Shown here: positions 46,349-55,212 of the stretch, piece after piece
How the letters are laid out: each line of letters starts with the position of its first letter
Position numbering within the stretch: position 1 is the first letter of the stretch
Source of the DNA: Christiangramia oceanisediminis
GTDB taxonomy: Bacteria > Bacteroidota > Bacteroidia > Flavobacteriales > Flavobacteriaceae
Assembly (NCBI RefSeq): GCF_022570735.2
Contig: NZ_JANCNS010000002.1
Location: 248,001-312,000 of the forward strand
Direction: 5' to 3'
Length of the DNA: 64,000 bases
Notes under the pieces: generated by a model
The model's database searches: none
What the model saw: only the letters and a program-made list of their open reading frames with translations
What the model was told of the DNA's origin: nothing
Position numbers and translations under genes: made by a program

Positions 46349-46687
46349 ATGAAAGAATTCAGGTTTAAATGCTGGGTGGAGGAAGATGGAGAAAAGGTAT
46401 ACGGCCCGGGCCCTAATGAATTGCTGAGGTTTATCGAACGGGAAGGTTCCTTATCTAAAGCGGCTGATGAGATGAAGATGTCCTATAAAAAGGCCTGGGA
46501 TATCGTAAAGCGGCTTAACCAGCATTCAGAAGAACCCCTGGTTATTCTTAAGAAAGGTGGTTCGCATGGGGGTGGAGCAGCGGTAACCGAGCATGGACTA
46601 AATGTTATGAAGAGGTTTGAAAAACTTCAGGCTGAATTAAAGGAAGTGCTTGAAAAGCAGCAGCATTTTATAGATACCTTAAAATAA
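46349..46687 (+). CDS. ModE-like winged-helix regulator (DNA-binding domain only)
   Basis: 112 residues. The LysR/ModE-type helix-turn-helix is visible in LLRFIEREGSLSKAADEMKMSYKKAWDIVKRLNQ, followed by KKGGSHGGGAAVTEHG, the winged segment typical of ModE. The molybdate-binding TOBE domains are missing. It probably tunes the operon it lies within, perhaps in response to cofactor or to another sensor. 14 bp after iorB. Confidence 0.88.
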   Translation: MKEFRFKCWVEEDGEKVYGPGPNELLRFIEREGSLSKAADEMKMSYKKAWDIVKRLNQHSEEPLVILKKGGSHGGGAAVTEHGLNVMKRFEKLQAELKEVLEKQQHFIDTLK

Positions 46688-46759
46688 GCAAAATGATGCA
46701 CGGTATTTTTTATTCCGATTTTTTGAAAACCGATATATACATGAATATATAACGATTTT

Positions 46760-47914
46760 ATGAACAGACCTCAAATGGCATATCTGGATTATAATGCGAC
46801 CACCCCGGTTGATGAGCGGGTGCTGGAGGCTATGATGCCTTTTTTCAGAGAGAAATTCGGAAATGCAAGTAGTGACCATCTATTTGGCTGGGAAGCAGCT
46901 GAAGCAGTAGAAGAGTCCCGGGAACAGATCGCCCGCGTATTAAATGCAAGACCTTCCGAAATTTTATTTACCTCCGGAGCTACCGAAGCCGCCAATATTG
47001 GGTTATTCGGATTTTGTGAAGGAAATCGCTCTAAAGGTAACCACATCATTAGCTGTAGAACCGAACATAAAGCTATCCTGGACTGTATGCAGTCGCTGGA
47101 AAAAAAGGGTTTTGAAGTGACCTATTTAGAAGTTGATGCTGCCGGGAATATAGACCTGGATGAGCTAAAGAATGCAATCACTCTTCGAACAATCCTGGTT
47201 TGTATTATGCTGGCGAACAATGAAACCGGGCTTATTCATCCTATAAAAGAGATCTCTGGCGTGGTTCATTCCAAAGGGATAAAACTGATGAGCGATATCA
47301 CCCAGGCCGTTGGAAAAATACCGGTGGATCTTAAAAACCTGGGTATTGACCTGGCTGTTTTTTCTTCTCATAAAATTTATGGACCAAAGGGAGTAGGAGC
47401 CCTTTATTTAAATAGAGATCTTAAAAAGGATATTCAGCCCTATATTTTTGGCGGGGGGCAGCAACAGGGCCTTCGCCCCGGCAGCCTGAACGTACCAGGG
47501 ATTGTGGGTTTTGGAAGGGCCTTTTCAATTCTAGGGGCCGAAATGGAAAATGAGTTTGAGAGGCTGGATGATCTGAGAAATCAACTGGAAGAAAGACTCC
47601 TTAGTTTACCGGAAGTTGAGGTTAATTCAGCAAATTCGGAAAGGATTCCCAACACCACCAATATCAGGTTTAATGATGTTGATGGAGATTTGTTATTTAA
47701 AAGATTGAATAAGCTGGCTATTTCAAGAGGTTCGGCCTGTAGTTCCAATACTGTAAAACCAAGTCATGTTTTAAAGGCCATGGGGCTGAGTGACCGGGAA
47801 GCCCTGTCTTCATTCAGGTTCAGCCTTGGAAGACCTACAAGCCTGGTGGATATTGAATTTGCATTTGAGCAGATACATTCGGCTATTAAAAATCTCAAAA
47901 AAGAACTGGTATGA
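46760..47914 (+). CDS. Cysteine desulfurase (NifS/IscS family)
   Basis: 384 residues. It has YLDYNATTP, the PLP lysine Lys205 in SSHKIYGPKG and the persulfide cysteine Cys327 in RGSACSSNTVKPSH. It moves sulfur from cysteine to acceptor proteins. Here the neighbours point to feeding sulfur to MoaD/MoeB for molybdopterin, or to the terminal sulfido ligand of the hydroxylase cofactor via XdhC. Its stop overlaps the xdhC start by 4 bp. Confidence 0.93.
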   Translation: MNRPQMAYLDYNATTPVDERVLEAMMPFFREKFGNASSDHLFGWEAAEAVEESREQIARVLNARPSEILFTSGATEAANIGLFGFCEGNRSKGNHIISCRTEHKAILDCMQSLEKKGFEVTYLEVDAAGNIDLDELKNAITLRTILVCIMLANNETGLIHPIKEISGVVHSKGIKLMSDITQAVGKIPVDLKNLGIDLAVFSSHKIYGPKGVGALYLNRDLKKDIQPYIFGGGQQQGLRPGSLNVPGIVGFGRAFSILGAEMENEFERLDDLRNQLEERLLSLPEVEVNSANSERIPNTTNIRFNDVDGDLLFKRLNKLAISRGSACSSNTVKPSHVLKAMGLSDREALSSFRFSLGRPTSLVDIEFAFEQIHSAIKNLKKELV

Positions 47915-49065
47915 GGGAACTGGAATTGATCCTTGCTGAATATGACCGCCTGAAAATGGACGGAACCGGCTGTGTTCTGGCGACGGTGGTTCATGTTGAA
48001 GGTTCTTCTTACCGAAGAGCTGGTGCGAGAATGCTTATCGATGAATTTGGCAATATCACCGGTGCCATTAGCGGTGGGTGCCTCGAAGGAGATGCATTGA
48101 GAAAGGCCCTGCTCGCCTGGAACCAGGGAAAGAATAAATTGATCACTTATGATACCAGCGATGAAGAGGATGCAGTGATTGGTGCACAGCTGGGATGTAA
48201 CGGTATTATCCAGGTTCTGTTTGAACCCCAGGATTATCAAAATGATAAGAACTCCTGTGAATTGTTGAAAATGGCAGTTCTCAACGAACAGCCGGCGGCC
48301 ATAGCCATTGTTTTCAGTTTAGACAGCTCTGCCCCTCAAAAGGGAACGAGCCTGATTTTGGCCCAAACAAGGAAATTTTTAAGGGAAAATATTCCAGCTG
48401 AACTGCAATCGGTGATCATGAAACAGGCGCGAATATGCCTGGAGCAGGATATTCCATATTTTGGAGAAGCTAACCTGGGTGGCAGCAGTCTTCAGTTTTT
48501 TATTCAGAATTACCGGCCGCCCATAAAACTTGTCCTGGTAGGAGCGGGAAATGATGCACAGATCCTGGCTCGCCAGGCAGATTTACTGGGCTGGAGAGTG
48601 ATCGTGACCGATGGCAGGCCTACGCATGCCAATAGTAGGCGTTTTGGCAGTTCCTGCCAGGTGATCGTTTCAAAACCCGAAGATAGTTTAAAGGATATAG
48701 CTATAGATAAGCAAACATTCGTAGTCCTGATGAGTCATAATTATAAATATGATCTGGCCGTGCTGAAATTACTAAAAGAGGAGTCACAATTGGCATATAT
48801 CGGGATCCTAGGTCCCAGGAAAAAGTATCAGCGAATGCTTGATGATCTGGAAAAAGAAGGGGTGAAACCCGATGAACGTTTTCTCGACAGGATTTACGCC
48901 CCGGTTGGGCTTGAAATAGGAGCTGAAACCCCGGCCGAGATCGGTCTTTCGATACTTGCGGAGATCCAGGCAGTGCTTACCGGGAAAAGTGCAAGGCCAC
49001 TTCGGGAAAAGCAGGCGCCTATCCATGACAAAACGAATAATAGTTTCAATAAAGTAAAGCTTTGA
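47911..49065 (+). CDS. xdhC: XdhC-family molybdenum cofactor chaperone/insertase
   Basis: 384 residues. The XdhC/CoxI N-terminal domain carries SSYRRAGARMLI and GAISGGCLEGDA, and the C-terminal Rossmann domain begins KLVLVGAGNDAQILARQA. XdhC binds the cofactor, protects its sulfurated form, and hands it to the apo-hydroxylase; it does not enter the enzyme itself. It lies between the desulfurase and the cytidylyltransferase genes, matching that job. Confidence 0.92.
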   Translation: MRELELILAEYDRLKMDGTGCVLATVVHVEGSSYRRAGARMLIDEFGNITGAISGGCLEGDALRKALLAWNQGKNKLITYDTSDEEDAVIGAQLGCNGIIQVLFEPQDYQNDKNSCELLKMAVLNEQPAAIAIVFSLDSSAPQKGTSLILAQTRKFLRENIPAELQSVIMKQARICLEQDIPYFGEANLGGSSLQFFIQNYRPPIKLVLVGAGNDAQILARQADLLGWRVIVTDGRPTHANSRRFGSSCQVIVSKPEDSLKDIAIDKQTFVVLMSHNYKYDLAVLKLLKEESQLAYIGILGPRKKYQRMLDDLEKEGVKPDERFLDRIYAPVGLEIGAETPAEIGLSILAEIQAVLTGKSARPLREKQAPIHDKTNNSFNKVKL

Positions 49066-49664
49066 ACGAAAAGAGTAAAATAGGCGTACTAATACTGGCA
49101 GCAGGTTCTTCCAGCCGGCTAGGTCACCCCAAGCAACTGGTTGAATTTAAAGCTAAGTCCCTGCTTCAGCATGCGATCGATGCGGTAAAGGATTTACCTC
49201 TTCAAACTAAAGTGTTGGTGCTTGGTGCCCGTTCAACGATGATCCAGGAAGAAGTAGAGACGACCGGGTTTAAAATTGTATTGAACCCAAAATGGGAGGA
49301 AGGTATGGCGTCCAGTATCAGGATTGGTTTGGGAGAATCCCTGAAAATGAATCCGGATCTCGAGCATTTGGTTATCCTGGTATCTGATCAGCCATTTATC
49401 ACTTCCAGGGAAATCGAAGAATTGCTGAAGGCGCATTTAAAAAATGAGAAAGAAGCCACTTTTTCAGAATATGCTAGCACAGTGGGAGTTCCAGCAGTTT
49501 TTTCAGCAAAGTTGTTTTCTGAACTGGAAAAGCTTAAGGGTGATCAGGGTGCTAAAAAATTGATCTCAGCTTTGAACCTGGATTTACAAAGCATACCGAT
49601 CCAGAAAGGCAATTTTGATGTGGATACCCCGGAAGATGTCAAATTATTAAAACAGATGGAGTAA
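49062..49664 (+). CDS. mocA: MocA-like molybdenum cofactor cytidylyltransferase
   Basis: 200 residues from a TTG start that overlaps the xdhC stop (TTGA). No ATG exists before the nucleotide-binding loop LILAAGSSSRLGHPKQL, so TTG is required. The MocA-type loop and the LVSDQPF block suit transfer of CMP to molybdopterin, giving the MCD cofactor used by xanthine-oxidase-type enzymes. No MobA (GTP) homologue is in the operon. 1 bp precedes moaD. Confidence 0.88.
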   Translation: MNEKSKIGVLILAAGSSSRLGHPKQLVEFKAKSLLQHAIDAVKDLPLQTKVLVLGARSTMIQEEVETTGFKIVLNPKWEEGMASSIRIGLGESLKMNPDLEHLVILVSDQPFITSREIEELLKAHLKNEKEATFSEYASTVGVPAVFSAKLFSELEKLKGDQGAKKLISALNLDLQSIPIQKGNFDVDTPEDVKLLKQME

Positions 49665-49665
49665 G

Positions 49666-49902
49666 ATGAAAGTCAATGTGAAATATTTCGGGCAGGTGGC
49701 CGAAGCGGCCGGAAAGACCGAAGAGAAGCTCGAGCTGGAAAAAGGAGCGAGTTTAAAGGAATTCAAGCTAAAACAAATAAAGCAATATCAAATACCAGAT
49801 CCCGATTCGGTACAGATAGCAGTTAACCAGGACCTGGTAGATGACAAGGAACTAACCGAAGGTGACGAAATAGCCTTTTTACCACCATTTGCGGGAGGAT
49901 GA
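49666..49902 (+). CDS. moaD: Molybdopterin synthase sulfur carrier subunit
   Basis: 78 residues, ubiquitin-like fold ending in the required Gly-Gly (FLPPFAGG). The C-terminal glycine is adenylated by MoeB and then thiocarboxylated. Start follows mocA by 1 bp; the stop overlaps the moeB start by 4 bp, so carrier and activating enzyme are coupled. Confidence 0.9.
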   Translation: MKVNVKYFGQVAEAAGKTEEKLELEKGASLKEFKLKQIKQYQIPDPDSVQIAVNQDLVDDKELTEGDEIAFLPPFAGG

Positions 49903-50957
49903 TGAGATATGACCGACAAATACAATTAGACTCAATCGGGGTTTCTGGCCAGGAAAAACTACAGAAAGCCAGTGTTTTGATCGTGGGTGTTGGTGGGCTT
50001 GGATGTCCGGCAGCGCAATATCTTGCAGGTGCGGGAGTGGGTAGAATAGGCCTGATGGATCATGACCGGGTTTCACTTTCTAACCTGCACAGGCAGATCC
50101 TTTTTACTGAAGCGGATATCGGCAGACCAAAGGCCTTTGTTGCAGCCGAAAAACTTGGCGGGCTAAATTCAGAAATTCAAATTGACACGATAGAAGAAGC
50201 GCTCACCATCACGAATGCCGAGACTATTTTTCGATCTTACGATATTATCCTGGATGGCACCGATAATTTTGAAATCAAATACCTTATCAACGACGCCTGC
50301 ATACTTACTGGAAAAACCTGGGTCTATGCCTCGATCTTTAAAAATGAGGGACAGCTATCGGTTTTTAATTTCCAGGACGGCCCGTCTTACCGGTGTTTAT
50401 TTCCTAAAACCACCCGGGAAAATATCAGTTGTGAAGCAACCGGGGTTTTGGGGGTAACGGCCGGATTACTGGGAGTGCTACAGGCCGTAGAAGTTTTGAA
50501 ACTTATTCTTGGAATTGGGGAAGTTCTAGCTGGAAAACTGAAAGTTCTGAATAGCTTATCAGGACAATATCAGGTTTTAAAAATTACTAAAAGACCAGAA
50601 GAAATTGACCAAATTTATAAATCCGGGATCCAGCCTGTAAAACTTGAATGTAAACTGGCCGATGAGTCCAGGATCTATCTCGATATCAGGGAAGAATTCG
50701 AGCAGCCAAAACTGGATTCAGAAAAAGTGATCAAAATACCCTTAAGTCAACTGGATGAACGCTTATGGGAAATTCCGAAGGAGGAAGAGGTACTGGTTTT
50801 TTGCCAGTCGGGTAAGCGAAGCCGAAAAATAGTTGATCTTCTGAATTCTGAATATGGTTTTAAGAACCTGAAGAATGTTGAAGGAGGCATCGACAATATC
50901 ATTTCAAAAGAATCTGAAGCGAACCACTCAAATGCTTCAAAAACCGAAAGAATCTAG
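49899..50957 (+). CDS. moeB: MoaD-activating adenylyltransferase with C-terminal rhodanese domain
   Basis: 352 residues. The ThiF/MoeB part has RYDRQIQL, the ATP motif GVGGLGCPAAQYLAGAGVG and DGTDNFEIKYL. Fused behind it is a rhodanese domain (about 250-335) with the persulfide cysteine in VFCQSGKRSRK. The fusion couples adenylation of MoaD to sulfur transfer, as in MOCS3/MoeZ. A zinc-site CxxC pair is not obvious. Either of two adjacent ATGs (49899 or 49902) may be used. Confidence 0.92.
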   Translation: MMRYDRQIQLDSIGVSGQEKLQKASVLIVGVGGLGCPAAQYLAGAGVGRIGLMDHDRVSLSNLHRQILFTEADIGRPKAFVAAEKLGGLNSEIQIDTIEEALTITNAETIFRSYDIILDGTDNFEIKYLINDACILTGKTWVYASIFKNEGQLSVFNFQDGPSYRCLFPKTTRENISCEATGVLGVTAGLLGVLQAVEVLKLILGIGEVLAGKLKVLNSLSGQYQVLKITKRPEEIDQIYKSGIQPVKLECKLADESRIYLDIREEFEQPKLDSEKVIKIPLSQLDERLWEIPKEEEVLVFCQSGKRSRKIVDLLNSEYGFKNLKNVEGGIDNIISKESEANHSNASKTERI

Positions 50958-50963
50958 CATTAA

Positions 50964-51407
50964 ATGAAGAACAAAAAACCGAAGAAAGTATTTATGAACG
51001 GCGCGATCCCGCCAGAAAAGATCGCTAACTCGATAGCCAATCACCAGAGCAAGACCAGTATCGGCGCTCACAGCATCTTTCTTGGCCAGATAAGGGCCGA
51101 TGAGATCGAGGGTAAAACGGTACAGGCCATTGGGTATTCGGCGTATGAAGAAATGGCTGAAAAGGTATTTCACGAGATCAGGGAAGCGGCATTTTCAAAA
51201 TTCGATATGACCTGTGCTCATATTTATCATAGCCTGGGAACTGTTAAAACAGGGGAGATATGCCTTTTTGTCTTTACCTCTTCCGCACATCGAAAGATCG
51301 CGATCGAAGCCTGTAATTGGCTGGTAGAGGAGATCAAGGCAAAGGTTCCGGTTTTTGGAAAAGAGATCCTTGAAGATGAAACGCACCAATGGAAAGTAAA
51401 TAAATAG
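50964..51407 (+). CDS. moaE: Molybdopterin synthase catalytic subunit
   Basis: 147 residues, MoaE family: GAHSIFLGQIRADEIEGKTV, YEEMAEKVFHEI, HSLGTVKTGEICLFVFTSSAHR and a lysine-rich end (KAKVPVFGKEILED). With thiocarboxylated MoaD it converts cyclic pyranopterin monophosphate to molybdopterin. 6 bp after moeB, and its stop abuts the next start. Confidence 0.92.
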   Translation: MKNKKPKKVFMNGAIPPEKIANSIANHQSKTSIGAHSIFLGQIRADEIEGKTVQAIGYSAYEEMAEKVFHEIREAAFSKFDMTCAHIYHSLGTVKTGEICLFVFTSSAHRKIAIEACNWLVEEIKAKVPVFGKEILEDETHQWKVNK

Positions 51408-52304
51408 ATGGTAGATATAACGCATAAAATTTCAACTTTAAGAGAGGCGAAAGCTGTGGCGATCGTTAGGGTTTCAAAAGATGAAACCATCCATGCGATC
51501 AGGGATAATCGAGTTCCGAAGGGTAACGTTTTCGAAATGGCCAAAACTGCCGGTTTACTTGGCGTTAAAAAAACTCCGGAATTATTACCCGACTGTCATC
51601 CCATCCCAATCGAATATACCGGGGTCGAGTTTGATATCGAGGGCCTGGAAATAAAGATCACGCTTAGTGTGAAAACCATTTATAAAACCGGTGTTGAAGT
51701 GGAAGCCATGCATGGTGCCAGTATCGTGGCCTTAACCATGTACGATATGCTAAAGCCCATAGATAAGAATGTTGAGATCAAAAATATCCGCCTGGAATCT
51801 AAAAAAGGAGGTAAATCTGATTTTAAACCTGCTTCAGAAGGATTGAGCGCCCTGGTGGTGGTCTGTTCAGATACGATCTCGCGGGGAGAAGGAGAGGACA
51901 GGGCAGGAAAGACCATTTCAGAAAAACTGGAAGAACTGGGGATAGTTTCCGAAGTAAGGATCATCCCGGATGTGGTCTCTGAAATAAGCTCTGCCCTTAA
52001 AAATTCAGAATCCGATTTGATCATATTTACCGGCGGAACAGGCGCTGGCCCGCGTGACAGGACTCCCGAGGCCGTTGAGCCTTTGCTGGATATTCGGCTG
52101 TACGGGGTGGAAGAACAAATGCGAAATTACGGGCAGCAGCGTATGCCTTATGCCATGCTCTCCCGCTCGGTTGCAGGGATCATGAACGAAAAACTCGTGC
52201 TGGCATTTCCAGGATCCACGCGTGGAGCCGCAGAATGTATGGATGCGATTTTTCCACATGTCCTGCATGTGTTTAAAGTGATAAAGGGAAAAAGACATGA
52301 CTGA
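51408..52304 (+). CDS. moaC: MoaC-MogA/MoaB fusion protein
   Basis: 298 residues. The N-terminal 145 form MoaC (DNRVPKGNVFEMAKTAGLLG, LPDCHPIPI, GVEVEAMHGASIVALTMYDM, KKGGKSDF), which works with MoaA to make cyclic pyranopterin monophosphate. From about 150 onward is a MogA/MoaB domain (VVVCSDTISRGEGEDRAGK, FTGGTGAGPRDRTPEAV, LAFPGSTRGAAECM), which adenylates molybdopterin. Both halves look catalytically intact. The protein therefore covers an early and a late step of the pathway. Start directly follows the moaE stop. Confidence 0.92.
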   Translation: MVDITHKISTLREAKAVAIVRVSKDETIHAIRDNRVPKGNVFEMAKTAGLLGVKKTPELLPDCHPIPIEYTGVEFDIEGLEIKITLSVKTIYKTGVEVEAMHGASIVALTMYDMLKPIDKNVEIKNIRLESKKGGKSDFKPASEGLSALVVVCSDTISRGEGEDRAGKTISEKLEELGIVSEVRIIPDVVSEISSALKNSESDLIIFTGGTGAGPRDRTPEAVEPLLDIRLYGVEEQMRNYGQQRMPYAMLSRSVAGIMNEKLVLAFPGSTRGAAECMDAIFPHVLHVFKVIKGKRHD

Positions 52305-53286
52305 AGAAAAACGAATAATCGATAATTTTGGACGGGTTCATAATTACCTCAGGATCTCGCTGACAGATAGGTGCAACCTGCGTTGTTTCTATTGTATGCC
52401 GGAAGAAGGTATACAACTAATGGAAAAGGAGCATATCATGAGCCTTGAGGAGATCATCGAGATTTCCAGAAAATTCCGTGATCTGTGTGTGGACACGATC
52501 AGGCTTACCGGGGGCGAACCGCTGGTTAGGAAGAATTTTGGCTATCTGGTAAGGGAGCTCGCCAAACTGGGCGTGACTCTTAAGATCACTACTAATGGAA
52601 TACTGCTCGATAAATACCTGGATCTCTTCCGTGAAATCGGCCTGAAAAAGATCAATCTCAGCCTGGATACGCTGGATAAGGCCAGGTCAGTCTTTATATC
52701 CAAACGGGATTATTTCGACAGGATCATGAAAAATATGGAACTGGCACTCGAAATGGAAATGCAGGTAAAACTGAATATCGTTTTGATCAAAGGTGTGAAC
52801 GATAAAGAGATCAACGATTTTATAGAGTTAACGAAATACAAAGATCTCACGGCTAAATTCATCGAATTCATGCCCTTCAAAGGAAACAAATGGGACTGGA
52901 GCAAAGGCGTTGGCGAACAGGAGATCCTGGATATAGTTTCAGCGAAATATGATGGGGTCCAGGAGCTGAAAAACCCGAAACACAGCACCTCGAAAAATTT
53001 CAGGGTTAAAGGCCACAAGGGCAAATTTGCTATTGTGAGCACCATTACCAACCCATTTTGTGCTGAGTGTAACCGCATCAGGTTAACGGCTGACGGGAAA
53101 ATAAAGAACTGCCTTTTTTCCAATTCTGAAACCGACCTGCTTGGTCCACTTCGGGGTGGCGAGCAAATAGAACCGGTTATTCTTAATGCCATCAAAACCA
53201 AGAAATATTCCAGGGACGGTATGGATGTAAAAATGGACGCAGCGCATTATGAAAATAATCGGTCCATGATCTCAATAGGCGGATAA
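52297..53286 (+). CDS. moaA: GTP 3',8-cyclase (radical SAM)
   Basis: 329 residues. The radical-SAM cluster is CNLRCFYC in ISLTDRCNLRCFYCMPEEG. The second cluster at the C-terminal side is CAECNRIRLTADGKIKNC. RLTGGEPLVRKNF binds SAM. The extreme C-terminal Gly-Gly (SIGG), needed for activity in known MoaA, is present. It starts 8 bp inside the moaC-mogA gene. Confidence 0.94.
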   Translation: MTEEKRIIDNFGRVHNYLRISLTDRCNLRCFYCMPEEGIQLMEKEHIMSLEEIIEISRKFRDLCVDTIRLTGGEPLVRKNFGYLVRELAKLGVTLKITTNGILLDKYLDLFREIGLKKINLSLDTLDKARSVFISKRDYFDRIMKNMELALEMEMQVKLNIVLIKGVNDKEINDFIELTKYKDLTAKFIEFMPFKGNKWDWSKGVGEQEILDIVSAKYDGVQELKNPKHSTSKNFRVKGHKGKFAIVSTITNPFCAECNRIRLTADGKIKNCLFSNSETDLLGPLRGGEQIEPVILNAIKTKKYSRDGMDVKMDAAHYENNRSMISIGG

Positions 53287-54452
53287 TGGTAAGTATACAG
53301 GAAGCTTTCAACATAATCAGGAACCAGGATCCTCAATTAAAAACAGAGTTCAGAAATCTGGATGACTGTCTTGGCTTTAATCTCGCTGAAGCAGTTAAGG
53401 CCCCATTCGATATGCCCTCCTTCGATAATTCGGCGATGGACGGTTACGCCTTATGCGGAAATTATTCAGAATATACGGTTACCGGGGAAGTGGCCGCCGG
53501 TGATATTGATCAGGTCAGGCTCAAAGACGGTGAAGCGGTTCGCATTTTTACAGGTGCCCGGGTGCCTGCCGAAACCACCGCCGTGATAATGCAGGAAAAG
53601 GTAAAAAGGGAGAATGACCGAATAGTCATCGAGGGAGAAATCAGGCCCGGCCAGTGTATTCGAAGGCAGGGCGAGGAGTTTAAAAAAGGAGATCCCGTAT
53701 TTGAAGAAGGATTCAGCATCAATCCTGCTGCGATTGGTTTGTTAGGATCACTAGGAATTGCCCGTGTTAGGGTCTTTAAACAGCCGGTTGTTCACCTCAT
53801 CGCAACCGGGAATGAATTGATAGAGCCCGGTACTCCTAAAAAGGCCGGACATATCTACGAATCGAATAGTCATGCCCTGTCAGCTGCCTGTGAACAATTT
53901 GGTTTTAGCTGCGCCAGCCGGGTCCAGATAGAGGACGACCTTGAAAAGATTCGTTCGGGCATAGCAGAGGCATTAAAAACCTGTGATGTTCTTATACTTT
54001 CAGGAGGAATTTCGGTTGGTGATTATGATTACGTAAAACAGGCCCTGGAGGAGAACGGGGTTCAGGAACAGTTCTATAAGGTCTTTCAGAAACCCGGAAA
54101 ACCGCTATACTTCGGAAGAAGAGAAAACAGTTTTGTTTTTGCGCTTCCGGGTAACCCGGCATCTTCGCTTAGTTGCTTTTATATGTATGTATTGCCATTT
54201 CTGCAACTCAGTTCAGGATCAAATAATGCGGGGCTACCAAAGATCCAAATCCCCGCTTTACGCGATATCGAAAATAAAGGCGACCGGCCTTGCTTTCTTA
54301 AGGCACGAATTAAGAATAATTCGGTTGAAATTTCCGGTGGCCAGAGCTCTTCTATGATCCGATCGATGGCATTGAGCAACGCACTAGCTTATATAGATGC
54401 CGGGACCCTCATTAAAAAAGGTGAAGCAGTTACCTGTTATTTAATTTCCTGA
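53286..54452 (+). CDS. moeA: Molybdopterin molybdenumtransferase
   Basis: 388 residues. MoeA features are FDMPSFDNSAMDGYAL, VRIFTGARVPAETTAVIMQE, the MPT-binding SGGISVGDYDYVK and FALPGNPASSLSCF. It inserts molybdate into adenylated molybdopterin made by the MogA domain. It begins on the last base of moaA and is followed after 1 bp by the exporter gene. Confidence 0.94.
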   Translation: MVSIQEAFNIIRNQDPQLKTEFRNLDDCLGFNLAEAVKAPFDMPSFDNSAMDGYALCGNYSEYTVTGEVAAGDIDQVRLKDGEAVRIFTGARVPAETTAVIMQEKVKRENDRIVIEGEIRPGQCIRRQGEEFKKGDPVFEEGFSINPAAIGLLGSLGIARVRVFKQPVVHLIATGNELIEPGTPKKAGHIYESNSHALSAACEQFGFSCASRVQIEDDLEKIRSGIAEALKTCDVLILSGGISVGDYDYVKQALEENGVQEQFYKVFQKPGKPLYFGRRENSFVFALPGNPASSLSCFYMYVLPFLQLSSGSNNAGLPKIQIPALRDIENKGDRPCFLKARIKNNSVEISGGQSSSMIRSMALSNALAYIDAGTLIKKGEAVTCYLIS

Positions 54453-54453
54453 A

Positions 54454-55209
54454 ATGGCCCTGGAGTACCTGCCTGTTATTTTTTTCATCATCGCCCTGTT
54501 CTACAGTTCAGTTGGCTTTGGAGGTGGTTCCAGTTACCTGGCCATTCTTAGCCTTGTGCTTACCGATTTTTACGAGATCCGTTCGATGGCACTTGTGCTG
54601 AATATTTGCGTGGTGAGTATTGGCAGCCTTGTTTTCCTGAAAAATAAAGTAATGAAACCTGGTAGTTTCTGGCCTTTCTTTGTTTTGAGTATTCCCATGG
54701 CGTACCTCGGTGCTGTGATAAAACTCCCCCAATATTTGTTCTTTTTGATACTGGGCTGCGGATTAATGCTTGCAGGAATTTTTATGATATTGAAATTTTT
54801 AAGGCCGAAGAAAAGGTCATCTGAATTCCCCATTTTCAAGAAATTGATTTTGGGTGGTGGAATTGGTCTTCTTTCAGGAATTTCCGGGATAGGCGGAGGT
54901 ATATTCCTGTCGCCAGGCCTCAACCTTTTAGGATGGCAAAACCCACGGGTCATTGCTTCACTGGCATCGGTTTTTATCCTGGTAAATTCAGTTTCTGGGC
55001 TTGTTGGACTGAATATGGCCGGAACTTTCCGAATAGACGGAAGCCTGTTAATTAACCTGGCAATAGCTGTTATTCTGGGTGGTAGTATTGGGTCCTACCT
55101 CTCGAGCAGAAAATTAAACCTCAAGCTGTTGGGAATACTTACCGCCGTTCTTATTTTCTATGTTGGTTTGCGATTGATTTTGTGGAATGCTTTTCAGACC
55201 AGGATCTGA
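54454..55209 (+). CDS. TauE/SafE-family anion exporter
   Basis: 251 residues with about eight hydrophobic helices. The repeated family motif GFGGGSSYLA (N-terminal half) and GLLSGISGIGGGIFLSP (C-terminal half) is clear. The family moves sulfite, sulfonates or related anions. At the end of a molybdenum operon it could export sulfite or bring in an oxyanion such as molybdate; neither is proven. It starts 1 bp after moeA and closes the operon. Confidence 0.88.
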   Translation: MALEYLPVIFFIIALFYSSVGFGGGSSYLAILSLVLTDFYEIRSMALVLNICVVSIGSLVFLKNKVMKPGSFWPFFVLSIPMAYLGAVIKLPQYLFFLILGCGLMLAGIFMILKFLRPKKRSSEFPIFKKLILGGGIGLLSGISGIGGGIFLSPGLNLLGWQNPRVIASLASVFILVNSVSGLVGLNMAGTFRIDGSLLINLAIAVILGGSIGSYLSSRKLNLKLLGILTAVLIFYVGLRLILWNAFQTRI

Positions 55210-55212
55210 AGT

